A program made the translations under genes and the position numbers. The notes beneath the pieces were generated by a model, which saw only the letters and a list, made by a program, of their open reading frames with translations, was not told the DNA's origin and made no database searches. A stretch of DNA of 64,000 nucleotides from Cheilinus undulatus (taxonomy: Eukaryota > Chordata > Actinopteri > Labriformes > Labridae), in assembly GCF_018320785.1 (NCBI RefSeq), contig NC_054867.1:24555855-24619854 (forward strand). The letters run 5' to 3'. The stretch's first letter is position 1; each line of letters opens with the position of its first letter. Below are positions 47,441-60,000 of the stretch, piece after piece.

Positions 47441-50400
47441 TCAGTCTGAGTGTCTTCTCACGGGGTGAAATTTCCCCATGGGGTCTGGAATGAACCATTT
47501 GTCCCACACATCAGAAAAAGAGGATGTTCTCCCCCAAGGCTTGTAGTGTCCATTCCAGTGGAGGAGTTTGGCAGCTTTTACAAACTGGGGGGAATAACGG
47601 TTCCCAGCACCTGTAGTTCCTGGAAAAAAACAGAGGTTTGTAACTTTATGATCATTTGTGACACACAGAGCCCAAGAAAAAAAAATACTGGAACTAAACA
47701 GAAAGAGTAGTGACAGTAAACTGGACCCAAAGTTTCTTGTGCATTCTGGTTAATTGCAAGAGTATATGCTTTTACATTAGATACAGTGCTTTTAAAAACT
47801 ATTCACCCCCTTGCATGTTTTATCCCTTTATTGGTTTTATAAATCATTTACGGTCACTAGATAATAGGGGTGGACGAAAAAATCGATACAGCATAGTATC
47901 GCGATATTTTGTCTCGCAATATATCGTATCGTCCACCAAATATCAGTTTTTTCAAATTACTTGCTAATATGAACTGAAGTCTTTGATAATGGAAAAATAT
48001 AATCAATTGTTTGGACAACTATTTGTAGGCAGGTCAGCAGAGATGCCGTTCATACAGCAGGAGAAAGTTAGTACAACAAACATGGCAGTACCAGGAGAAG
48101 GACATTAGGAATGCAAGCAGGGCAAGAATGAGATGGACATAACACATGAGGTTTGCAATAAGTGCTACATGAAAATAAAATACTGTGGAAATACGACAAA
48201 CATGAGGGCAAGACTAATGCTAAATCAGCTTAACAGTTGAAAAAATGGTACAGATCGTAATGCATCGCAATTTTCTGGTATCGCAATACTCACTGTATTG
48301 CAAAATGTTTAAAATTGCAATAATATCGAATTGTGACCCAAGTGTCATGATAATATCGTATCATGGGGCCACTGGTGATTCCCACTTAAAGTGTTTCAAA
48401 AAGGACTTTTCTAGTAAGATTTGTTCCTCAATAAGAGGAAAACATTTTTAATCTTCAGTTATGAGTAAAACCCATTAAGTATTGTGGATAATAATGTGTT
48501 TAGTTTGTGTAAAGTTTAAAATCTTAAACTCTTTAACAAACCAAAACTTACCCAGGTGTCTGACATGCCACATAGGATCGATGCTGGAGTGACGTTTGTA
48601 GAAAACTATGAGCAGTGGAGGGGTGGTGATACTTTCTGCTAGTGTCTTACTGTACAGATCCTCCCTGAGGACATAAAAGTATTCTAATCAGTATCAACAG
48701 AGAGCAAATTCAAAAAGCCTCAAATACAATTTCACAAGTGTGAGGAACATACTGTGCATTAAGCTCCATCCAGTGCTCCAGCTGCTTGGTGATGTTCTGA
48801 TTCCTCCACTCTGTCAGGTTGGCAATGATGACCCCAGGGTTAAAGGAGCACGTGTTGGCCCTCATCCCCAGCTTCTTGATTGCCTCCTTCTTAAAGTCCA
48901 GGAAGCCGATGTAGTTATTCTAATAAGGGAAAAATATCATCATCACCATTAAAGCAAATCAATGTACCCCAACAAATATTCCCAGTTCTGATGGCCTTTA
49001 ACAGAAGTGAAAATTGTTCACTCATGCAATAGATGCCCACCTGATTCCCAGCCCCTCGAACAATGCCCTTTGCAGATGCTGAATCACAATCATCTGAAAA
49101 TGCAGCTGCATGTCCTGGTTTGACATGAGTTTCAAAAAGATCCTGAATGTCTCCTAAAATCCAAGAGAACACGAAAAATTCATCCATCAACACCCTAAAA
49201 AAAAGAACCCTTTTCTCATATGAGACAGGTTTCTTTAAAAATTGATGAGCAGCATTTTGTGTGGGGAAAGCTTTTTGGAAACAAAAATTATCCTCACAAG
49301 TTTATGCACAGGTGATTATTTTCTTTATGTTGGTGTCTTACCTTGCACAATGACATCATCGTCCAGATAGATAGCTTTCTCTGCCTCAGGTATGTATAGA
49401 GGTAGATAAAATCTAGCAAAGGTCAACTGCAAAAAATATCAAAAACATTAAAATAATTTTGGGAGAGATGATTTTAAGTTAAAAATTAGTATGCATTTTT
49501 TCTTGCACAGGAACAACACATGCAGTTGTCTCACCGGTTTGACAGCCTCCAGGGTCTGAGGATCTTTTGATATCTTTCCATCGAGAAGCTCGGGCTTAAA
49601 AATAACTATTTTATAATTAATTTTTTCGAGCTTTGTCTTACTTAGCCACATCCTGTAATAGAAAAAAAGCCACACCAAACAGTGAATAAGTAATCACATT
49701 ACATTGCACAAATTCTTTTAAACCTTCTACTAATTTGCCAAAGGCAATTCATGTTCACAATGGTAAAAGCAAAACAGACTTGCTTCTTTGTCTTACTTTA
49801 AGTGATCTGCTGTGTCATTTAGAGTCACTATGGTGAAGACAACATTGGCTTTGCTGTTCTGGTAGACACTGTTCATGGCAGCAACCACAGCACCTAGTCT
49901 CTCTTCTGCAGCAGTGATGAGAACAGGGATCTCCTCTCCTTTCCGCACGAGCTCCAGTTTGATGTCAGGAGACAGCTCAGATTCAAAGGGAAGAATCATC
50001 CCCGCATCTAAATGTGGACATGTTTAGAGCTTCATAAATTCCTGCTTACTTTATCTAACATGCACGATTTAATAAACAATATCTTCCAAAAATACAAATA
50101 AAAACCTGGGTGTTCTTTGTGTAAAAAGTCACTTAGGTTGAGGAGATTACGTTGAACTATGATCAGAAAGGCCACAGCCAGCAGCACCAGGATGACTACG
50201 TTTACTGGAAGGCACAAAAAGAGACTTATTATTAGTACACATGATGCAAAGGGCATCAGGGTCAGCGTGGGAGCTGAGCAAGCCACATACTTGTTAAAAA
50301 TACAATAGTAACTGTAAACAGCAGTCAAGTTGCATCATTGTTAACAATCCTGTAAATTGTATTTACCTATATTACTCTCAAAATAAAGAATACTATATCA

Positions 50401-50478
50401 AACATGATACAGACATCATTCATAAATGCAAATTTGAAAAAACTTTATCCAAAGTGACCCACCTCTCCTCAGTGTCAT
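47441..50478 (-). CDS. glt8d1: Glycosyltransferase 8 domain-containing protein 1
   Basis: A GT8-family type II membrane enzyme; in vertebrates the acceptor substrate is poorly defined. Nine coding exons on the minus strand: 50478-50463, 50204-50106, 50007-49797, 49652-49535, 49426-49342, 49153-49041, 48919-48753, 48664-48552 and 47610-47441. Total 1092 nt, 363 residues, all phases closing, all GT-AG. Residues 6-24 (VNVVILVLLAVAFLIIVQR) form the signal anchor. The catalytic domain has IPVLITAAEERLGA, the metal-binding DDD at 170-172 in YLDDDVIVQG, PGHAAAFSDDCDSAS, CSFNPGV and the GT8 motif HWNGHYKPWG at 325-334. The start MTLRR-VNVV matches the human MSFRK-VNII. A hAT MITE occupies part of the last intron. 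It diverges from SPCS1. Confidence 0.96.
47866..48385. mobile_element. hAT-like MITE with GGGGTGGACGAAAAAATCG end, in the last GLT8D1 intron
   Basis: The left end taggggtggacgaaaaaatc and the right end cactggtgattcccact are imperfect inverted repeats. Subterminal blocks tatcgcgatattttgtctcg and gataatatcgtatcatgggg are typical of a widespread fish family. Directly before it (47,783-47,865) lies a fragment of another common Tc1-type repeat, tacagtgcttttaaaaacta. Confidence 0.6.
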
Positions 50479-51184
50479 AGTAACGGCCTCATCCGAGCCC
50501 CCAGCACGCCTTATTATTATACAGATAAATCAGTGAATTAAAACACGTCTAGAGCTCAAGGTAGATCTGACAGCAGCCTGATGTGTATTTACTGCTAGCT
50601 AGTGGACTGAGATGAACCCAAGTTACTGTTGTACACTGCTAGGCGACCGCATAAAAACACAACGCTACCGTCGTCAAACTTTTGTCTTTTAACTGTGGTC
50701 CAAATGCTTGAATTCAAATAATAAAGTAGGTAAGAAAAGCCAGCTGCACGAGAAAACAGACGAAAACTGCAACAGTAATTGACGCTTGAGCCAAAATGCC
50801 AACTCAACATCAACAGTTTTGTCTGCTCTAGTCTGCACGTAGTAACAGTTGTCTGAGCGCGTGCCTGATTGTAAAAGAACAGCAGCTCGCTGTTTCCAAG
50901 AAACAAAAACAAAATACCTTTGCGAATTATGTCTGTATAAATATACATATATATTCCACATTTTATCAATACTTATACATACATTGTGGTGGCTAAAACG
51001 AGCTAAAATAAGTGGCAGGAAGTCACCTGGCCGGCTAAAGACTTCCGCTAATGCTAGAACACATAGCAGAAGAAATCCATCGAGGACACGTAGAGTTTAA
51101 CCCAATCCCTATAGTGTTTAGTCAGGTGAAGCTGCGCAGCTTAAAGCCGGAGGGGTCCTTCACAACACGACGTATCTTTTTGAA

Positions 51185-51193
51185 ACCGGAAAT
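51185..51193 (+). promoter_or_regulatory. ETS-type site in the GLT8D1/SPCS1 divergent promoter
   Basis: ACCGGAAAT lies 55 bp upstream of the SPCS1 ATG. The same 9-mer occurs in the GNL3 promoter. The 769 bp between the two start codons must hold promoters for both genes; no TATA box was noted. Confidence 0.4.
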
Positions 51194-51247
51194 AGAACGC
51201 CGTTGATTTAGTCTGAATCCAGCTAGTTTGTTCTTGAAAGTGGAAAT

Positions 51248-53293
51248 ATGTTGTCCATATTCAAGTCCATTCCCACGCATATGGTGAGAAAATACGCCTA
51301 TCTTCTATTTGCATGCTAACTATGTGTTCATTATTTCCTAGCTAGCAGTACTTTGGAAACAGCTGCGTGCTAACGTGATGATAACAGCCAAAGCCACTAC
51401 GGATTTATGTGATTCAATTATAGGCTTAACGGAGAAACATGTCACATATGTAGTCAATATTTGATAATATGGTAATTTGTTTACATAGCGATGAGTTTGT
51501 GATTGACTGTATGTTTGGACCGTTAGCTGGAGGATGTTTCTTTTTCTTTGTAGTGGCGGATGTGCATCCCTTTTTAGGAAGTGTTCTCATTATTAATTCA
51601 TTGTTGTTAATGCTGATTTTACTTGTTGCTGATGTTGTTGTTACCCCGTTCCTTGTGTTACAGGATTACAAAGGCCAGAAGCTGGCTGAACAGATTTTCC
51701 AGGGAATCATACTCATCTCAGCGGTAACTAGCCTTGACTCATTTGTTGTACAAACCACCACTTCAAAACATGTCAATCGTATATAACTCAGTATTTTGTT
51801 GGCCAGGTTCTTTAATATCATGTATTGTTCTCTTTAGGTCATTGGATTCATCTATGGTCTGGTCATTGAACAGTTTGGGTGGACAGTATACATAGTTTTG
51901 GCTGGTTTTGCTATATCTTGTGTGGTAAGTTGGCTATTCATTGTTGACTATTTTTTTCTAACAATTCAAGAATAAATCCTGAAGGTTTCAGCAATTTAGG
52001 GGGACCTCCTAAAATGTCCCATGTAAATTTATTCCCTCGGGGAATAATCCCCAATATCAACACAAAAGGTTTTTTAAGTCCTAAAAAATCTACATGCAAA
52101 ATATGGAAAATAACGTGAAAAATTTATGAAAGTGCCAGGGAGAAAGAAAACCCTGAATTCCCTCTGAAATTCCAGGGAAAATTTCAAACTAAAGTCTCTT
52201 AATGTGTTGTCTGGAAAATTGCTGACAAAAGTTTGAGAAAATTTAGCCCCAAAAAACCTCAGATGAATATTCACCCAGGTTTTCAACCTGAATTCCCCAA
52301 CATATCTGGAAAATAAGGGGAGAAAACAAGCTTGTATCATACTTCGTTGATGAGGGTTTCTATATGCTATATAAATCAAATTAAAGAATTTTTAAGACCT
52401 TTAATTAAAAAATTAATACCACTTTTTGCACAGTAAACAGTCAAAATATGAAAGGCATCTGAGATGTCTTGGTAAACCAGATCAGGGCTGAATTTTCAGA
52501 TTTAATGAACTGTTTATGAAATGTCAAATGGTATAGGACAAAGTAAATCTGAGGTCATATAAACACCCAAGTCACTTTGCCATATGGTGATATTTATTAT
52601 AACACATTTTAGCAGGTGTGTTTAGCTGATTCTAAACAAATGTTCTATTAAAAAGCAGAATAATACTTTTTGTCAGTGAAAACCTGTTAAATAAAAATAG
52701 GCTGCACAGAGCTTTTAGTGGGCAACCTGGTAGCCCAGATGTCAGAGAACAAGACTAGAGGTTTAGAACAGTACAGAGTATATTAAATCGCAGTGAGTGG
52801 ACAAAATAAGAGGGATGTGAGGTCTTAACCCATGAAATTTAGAAAATCCAAAACTGAATTCAAGAGAATATTTCTTCAACATTTTGGAGATTAATATATT
52901 TAAGTTAGGGTAGAAAACAAAGATAGGATAAGAGCCTCTATTAGTCAAAGTGGCTTCTAAAATTTAAGACTTCACACTGGTAAAGTCTGATTCATTATGA
53001 CTATTTAAGGCCTTATTTCAATTGTGCAATTTAAGACAATGTAAGACTTTTCAAGGATCTGCAGGAACCCTGGTTGATGTTGTTGGATGCTATCTATTCT
53101 TGTAGAGGGGGCAGGGGTACAGAAAGCATGGGATTTTTAAATTCCTTTCTTCTCTCCTTCACTTTAGCTGACCCTTCCTCCATGGCCTATGTACAGAAAG
53201 AATCCTCTGTCCTGGCAACCAGTTGTACCAGAGAACAATGGAGAGCCCAGCCAAAAACCTCAGGAAAGTCTCAAGAAGAAGAAACACAAATAA
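51248..53293 (+). CDS. spcs1: Signal peptidase complex subunit 1 (SPC12)
   Basis: A small non-catalytic subunit of the ER signal peptidase complex, which removes signal peptides during translocation. Four exons: 51248-51283, 51664-51723, 51838-51924 and 53168-53293. All phases are 0 and all junctions GT-AG, giving exactly 102 residues, the usual length. Two membrane segments lie at about 25-42 ([18 protein letters not shown]) and 46-64 ([19 protein letters not shown]), a hairpin with both ends cytosolic. [10 protein letters not shown] precedes them and [16 protein letters not shown] follows, both conserved. The C-terminus is KKKKHK. Intron 3 (1.24 kb) carries a MITE. The poly(A) signal is at 53427. 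Confidence 0.96.
52353..53072. mobile_element. Non-autonomous element with AGGGTTTCTA / GGAACCCTG ends in SPCS1 intron 3
   Basis: The left end agggtttctatatgct and the right end aaggatctgcaggaaccctg are degenerate inverted repeats. Near-identical flanks cgttgatg / ggttgatg suggest a target duplication. The interior shares blocks (taccactttttgcacagtaa, taatgaactgttta, gcaatttaaga) with the copy at 56874-57302. Probably hAT, judged from end sequence and flank size. The neighbouring stretch 51,960-52,350 is also repeat-like but unassigned. Confidence 0.55.
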
Positions 53294-53426
53294 CTCCTCA
53301 CTCTAACCACCTGTTTGTTAATACATCCTTTTGTAATGGAATTATTTTGAATTTTATTTCACAGTTTGGGAAGAAACATTGTTGTAGTGTTTATTAGTTC
53401 ATGATGAAATAATTCTTGGTCCAAAT

Positions 53427-53432
53427 AATAAA
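53427..53432 (+). promoter_or_regulatory. SPCS1 poly(A) signal
   Basis: AATAAA about 135 bp past the SPCS1 stop. Confidence 0.6.
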
Positions 53433-53565
53433 CTTAAATTACTCTGCTCTTTTTAAGCTTTGTCATTTACTCATATTAATGTTTTCTCCCTCTGCATAAA
53501 ATGTTATAAATGGTAGAATGTGGTTAATATGACAGCAAAAACAGAGAAACAAATAATATTTACAA

Positions 53566-53571
53566 TTTATT
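53566..53571 (-). promoter_or_regulatory. NEK4 poly(A) signal candidate
   Basis: The minus strand reads AATAAA, about 500 bp past the NEK4 stop and 134 bp from the SPCS1 signal. The two convergent 3' UTRs nearly meet. Confidence 0.5.
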
Positions 53572-54066
53572 AGAAAATTCTAATGTTTATATCTACAACT
53601 CATCACATTTCAAGAGTAGGAATAAAATACAGCAACATAAGCAAGATCTATTGTCTTCAAAGATACAGCAAATAATTAGTGAAAATCTGACTCACATCAT
53701 AAATATAGAAAGGACTATTAATATACGAAAAAACAGGAGTGTTAACAAATCTAAGGATCTTTGCATAGGCTTCATTACAGTTTGCATGTTATTACAAATT
53801 CAGATTTAATGAGATACAAAAAAAAAAATTTATTTACAAAACTTGATGTACACATGAAAATTGGTGTATAAGCAGAAGAGAATTAAAACAGCACTGTGTG
53901 AACATTCTGAATGACTTCAGCAGGCTTTTGTATTTAAAAGGAAAAATGTTTCTCATGAAGAGAAAGTTTCCTGTTTTAATGCAAGATCTGTCCAGACACC
54001 TGCCTCATGTGAACACATCCCCACAAGAAATGTCATAAGAAAGCCCCTAAATATGCAAGATTTCCC

Positions 54067-57000
54067 CTACACCTTGAAGGCAATATCCTCAAAGAATTTC
54101 AGCTGCCTCACCATCACAGCGTAAGTATTGTACTTCTCATCCCCCATCTGATCACGAAGGCACAGCTGCAGTGAGAGAAAGGACGCTAATTGTAATCTTT
54201 GTGGAAACCAAAGACTGCTTCATTCATTCTGCTTGAGTTCTAGACAAACTGCATCATGAACAATGAGGGCAAACTTCACACTCTGCACAGACAAGTCAAG
54301 TTGTGTGATCATACTTCTCGTTTGGTGTCATCCTCCTCCTCCATTATCTCCAGAGCTCTGTCCAGCAGCTTGACCCCGAGGCCCTTTACCACATCAGTCC
54401 TCAGGTTCTCTATGGCTCTCCTTATCTTGGCAGGACCCGATGTGGAGCCTTTTAGAGACACAAGGAAGTTATATGTGAGGACACTTGAACTTCAAAGGTT
54501 GACAACAACAAAGTTTGAGTTAAGTATCTGACCTGCTGGTATTTCACCAAGTGACAGGTTCTCTCCTTCCTCCCTCGATTTCCCATGAAGCATCAGGGTG
54601 TCTCTGTACTTTCTATTCAGTTTGAATTCTGGAAGTGCAGTGGAGCCCAATCTACCATTTTCCGACCCAGTGGTCCCATCTCTGATATCCATTCTCAAAG
54701 TCTGGGTCATCATGTGGACCAAGTCCTGCATGTCAGTGGATTCGTTTTTTCTGCAGATGACACACACATGTGGTTGCAGCGCTTTGGTCAACATAGTCTC
54801 TCAAGAGCTTATGATCGGAATAAGACAGAAAGGTGACAACAGACCAAGGTTGTTATAGTTAACTAAAACTAACTAAATAACTAAAGTTCAAAAATCATTT
54901 TAGTTAACTGAAACAAAATAAAAACTAAGCTTTACCCAAAAACGAAAAATAACTAAAACTGTATTGTGCGCTTACAAAACTAACTAAAATGAAATAAAAA
55001 TGGAAACAAATTTCCTTAGTTTCAGACGCCCAAGTCTGGGGAGTGTAAAATTGCCTGATTGGTTAAGACTTCACATTGTGGTAGTTTTATGTCTGGAGTT
55101 GTATTCAAACATCACCATTAAGTAAATAAAATGATAAGTGAAGAGTAGCCTGTTTGAATATGTTTTTAAAAATGTATGACGCTCACTCAGCCCCAACATT
55201 CATCCGGAAAAAAATAAAACTAATAAAAAACTAAATGAAGAATTTTTGCAAAATAAAAATTAAACTAAACTAACAAACTAGCAGTCAAAACTAATAAGAA
55301 CTGAAATCGAACACAGAAGCTGAAAACGAAATAAAAACAAATGAACAATCCAAAACTATCATAACCGTGCAACAGACGCTCTTACCTTTCTCTGCAGTCT
55401 CCCTCTGAGCGCTCTGTGGAACTTGTGGATGAGCTGCACTCATCTTCATCTGACCTTTGCTCGTGCAACTTATCCTGCTGTAGTGAAACAAAAGACTGTT
55501 ATGACAGAGCATTTAACAGGAACTTCTGAATTAATTTTAAAAGTATCAGGTCTGTATGGGATGTCGGTACCTTTCCTTTGGTCTCTGTGAAAATATCTGA
55601 AGCAGATGTAGAAACTGGGTTGTTGTAGTTTTCATCCTTGGTAGAAGTTACATCATATGATGCCCTCCTAACAACATCAACACCTGCAAAAAAGAATGGA
55701 GGAGAATACTGAAGGTAAGTCATTAACTAACCAGTCTTTTAAATTCAATCCTACAGTCACTTTGGTTTTACAGTTAGAACACTATATTGTGGTTTCAGCT
55801 GAAAAAGGAATAAATACCTGGTTGGAAGGAAGTCTCCTGGGACTGCCTCAGTCTTCGCCTTTCTCTTGCAGATAGAGGACGGTCCTGTAAAGATAATTAA
55901 CTCCAAATGAATAGGGTAAAAACTCAAACCGGATTTTTTTTTCTTGCACAAAAAAACCTCACAATTTATTTTTTCAATTCTGAAGAAATGTTGATACAAA
56001 TCATTATTTTACAGAAAACAATATGTCAGAGGTAGGCCTGGATATTTAGACGTTTACATGTCTTTGCACTGTGCGTCTGCATTAAGTATGAAGCAAGTGA
56101 AGAAGCAATCTCACCCTTGGCGGGGGTAAGAATCCATCCTTACAGGAATTCACTAATGTGGAGGCTGCGTCTCCACCAGCTTTCTTGCTCTCTGTGCTCC
56201 TCTTATTCCTCTTCCTCCCCTCTACAGCTGAGCTCACAACAGGAGGTGGAGGTAAAGGTCTAGGAGCAGCCACCTTAGACTAATACAATGTAAATACAAA
56301 ATGAGAGATTTTCTGGTTTAGTTTCATCTGATGGTTTTCATGCTGAGCTTTTAAACAGTAATATTTGGATTCTGTACAAATCCTCCCATATGTTGTTTTT
56401 TTAAACACATATTTTGATGGAAAAATATGAATTATCTATTACTAGATATAGGTATTATTAATTCCAAATCCAATCCAATCCAGTCCAGTTTTATTTGCAC
56501 AACATGTTATGCAATTGTCAAATCAGTGTGCTTTACTTTAAGACTATTCATAATCTGCCACAAGAGAGCACTGTTGGAGCAGTGACAGCAGTTATTGTAC
56601 ATTAACTGACCATGTCCTGCTCTCCATGTGTCCGTCTTACATCCCCTCCTCTGTGCTGCTTGGATACAGAAGATTCTGATGAAAGGTACAGAGGAGTCTG
56701 GCCTGGAGAGGTCAGAACTGTCCGACTGTCTGGTAAGGGAGATTCCTCCTGAAGAGGCTCCTAAACAGGTACAATAACACTGTTTACACTATGTCAAGCA
56801 ATGACAGTGCTTCTCTGTACTCTGTAGCACTCATTTCAGCAGAACTACACATAGAACCTCAAGGTGTAATCTACAGGGTTCCTACATGCTTTTAAAAGTC
56901 ACATTGAGAAAAAAACTTATACCACTTTTTGCACAGTAAACCTAATTTAATGAACTGTTTATAGTGTATCAGATGGTACAGGGAAAAATATTTTTTGCGG

Positions 57001-60000
57001 GTCAGAAACAACCAAATTTGATGATTTCTGTCAGATTTAATGCCTCTATTTTATCAATATAAAGTATAATGATATTTATCATAACACTCTTTTACAGGTG
57101 TGCTGGGCTGATACTGACCACTTTAACTATTAAGAAGTAGAATAACTAATGCCTTTTATCAGGAAAGATCTGTTAAAATAAGGGTGAGAATAGATAACGT
57201 CAGAGAGGGGTCTTGGGTCTTAACCTAGGTAATTAAGAATATAAATATCTAAGACTTCAAATGTGCAATTTAAGACTTTTTCAAGGATCTGCAGGAACCC
57301 TGATATGGGTCATTTTAAACATTAAATTAGAAGAAATACAACCTAACTTTGAAAAAAAGCAGAAAAGATAAAAAAGTGAAGTCAAACTCCCCCTGAGTTT
57401 GTTGTTCTCAGCTCTGTGTTCAGATAAATGGGACTAAACATCCTTAGCTTGTCTAGCTGTCACTATGAGGCTCAGAAATGTTTTGATTTTTTTCATAGGG
57501 GAGAAGAGAAGCCCCACCAACTCAGGGATGCTGTAAGTAGTGACAGAATGGTGGCATTTTGGTGCAAGAATACCATTCAAAAGAGAGCTACAAAACTTTC
57601 CACACTGAAGAAAAGACTTCTTTGGTTTACTTTTTGGGGGAGAAATAGAAGAATAAACTTTGGGTTTCATATCTGAATGGAGATCATACTACAGATGGCT
57701 GGAACATGGAAGGAGAGTGGAGAAGGAAGGTAAGTACACTAAGGGACAGTGGAAGGAAGGCCGAAGTAAATCTTTGTTTTGAGAGACTGGTATTTTAGTA
57801 AAAATCTACTGGACATCTACTCTAGAAGTCTTATATTGTACCTTTCAGGGCATAATAAAAGTACAAAAAATGAGTTCAAGAATTTTGATACTCACCAGTG
57901 TTGGATGAAAAGGCTCTAAGAGCTTTTCAGTAGATTCTAGGATTTCCTGTAAACACATAAAGACACATAAACATATACCTCTAAACTAAAAAAGCACAAA
58001 CACCATTTTTTAGTTAAGAGAGCTTACTTGGATGTCTGAGGTATGGTCTTGTGTTGGAGCTCCCTTGAGAAGTGCAACAGTGTCATTTTTATCATCTGTA
58101 TTCACCTCCACAATCATTCCAATATTTTCTATATCAGATTTTCTCCTCTCAGGGGTATTAAGAGCCGGCTCCTTCTCCACTTTAAGCTCTGGGTCCTGCA
58201 TGCCAGCCTCTTTGAGTAACTCCATGGTGTCATTCTTATCATCCACAGGGGACATTAGCCTCTTCGCACAGACAGAGAATGTTTCCCCTGGGTTTGGTTT
58301 GTCCTTTGGAAGAATGTCGAACAACTCACTGGCAGACCTTCTCTCTTTTCCCTTACTGCCAGCACCTGATACAGACTTCAGGGGGGGGTTATCGAGGGAT
58401 AGATGGGGAGAGGGATCTGGTTTCCCTCTTACCTTGTGATCACTGTGGGTACTGCGAGACACAGGTTCATTACCTGTCTGACATGGTGAAGTAACAGACT
58501 GAGGCCCCTGTGCCTGTCTTTTCACCAGATCTTCTTCCCGGTGTTGGATATCAATATTGATATTGCTGACTGTTGCCATTGAAACAATGCTGGCTTTAAG
58601 AGCATTGGGTGAGGGGGGGTTTGGTGATAGAGGTGTTAGCACAGGGGTGCAGTCTGTGATGCCATTCTTCAGTTTATGATGTCGGGTTTTCTCTTCTTTC
58701 TAAAAATGAAAAAAAAAAGTGTAAGAACTTTTGTAAAACTAAACTGACAAAGCTTCAACTGCACATTAATCACTCATTTAAGCTGGACTGTTTATGATAT
58801 CTGACTTTTGAGTTGACAAAGACATACAGTGCTTAACAAATTTATTAGACCACCACCCAAAGTAAGGTTTATGCCACAGCTACCCTAACTTAACAGCATT
58901 GGTAATACCAAAATCATTTTTTATGTTTCTGCAATGGTTAATACACCAATATTTAGAAGCTCTTTAACCCAAATGATATTTTTAATGAAAAATGAGTTTA
59001 GTGGTTGAATGTTATGCTTGATTAATTTCTGACTTCTCAGAGAAGCCCAGTGAGCTGGCTCAAATTTGGGTATAAAAAGGTGAATTCAGTTTGAAATTCC
59101 TCATTCCTGTTCAAAATGGTAAAACGTGGAGAGCTCACCGAAAATGAAAGAGTCCACATTAAAGCACTTCATGATGCTGTATGGTCTCTGAGACAAATAT
59201 GACAGGCGGTCTATTAAATTTGTTAAGCACTGTACGTATCTAATGCACATGCTCCATCTTAATATGTAATATTTGCACTTATTGAAGAATAGTCCCCGCA
59301 ATACATGTGTCAACCATAAGATAATTCTCTGAAAGGTTTGTTGGTTTTTCTGTGCTGAAGTAAAGACATGTATCCATAAAACAAACCTACTTACTATGGC
59401 CACACATTTCCCACTAAGGAGATGAACTGTGTGTTTCATTTCAGAGCTATATTAGAAAAACAAACATAACATGCAACCCCAATTCCAAAAAAAGTTGAGG
59501 GACTGGATGGTCCCTTATATTCAAAATCAGCTAATATTTTTCACAAAATGGTAAAATGCCTCAGTTGCAACATTTGATAAGCTGTTTATGTTCTATTGTG
59601 AATAAAATATGGGTCTATGAGATTTGCAAATCATTGTATTTTGTTTTTGATTGCATTTTAAACAGCGCTCAAATTTTTTTGGGATTGTGGTTGTACATTA
59701 TGGGATGCTTTTATTCCTCCTCATACTGTGGCTTATTTTAGCAGAACAACAATACCAGCATTTAAGTCTAATATAAGTTGTTTAATTAAATAACAAATCT
59801 GTAATTAAATCTGGAAAGACTGAAAAAAACAATCACCAAGTATTGCTGCAGAGTGTGTGTTGAAGCAGCCTTTCCATCCTCTGGTCACTCACCTTTTTCA
59901 CCTTGGCCAGAGGTTCATGCTGGGGACCTTTTTCAAGTTTAGGCTGAGATGCTGTCACAGGAGACAGTGCACTAAAGCCTTTACAATCACCACCTCCCAC

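Noticed and set aside
58032-58494. 135- and 71-codon plus-strand ORFs
   Set aside because: Antisense shadows of the large NEK4 exon, which is bounded by good splice sites on the other strand.
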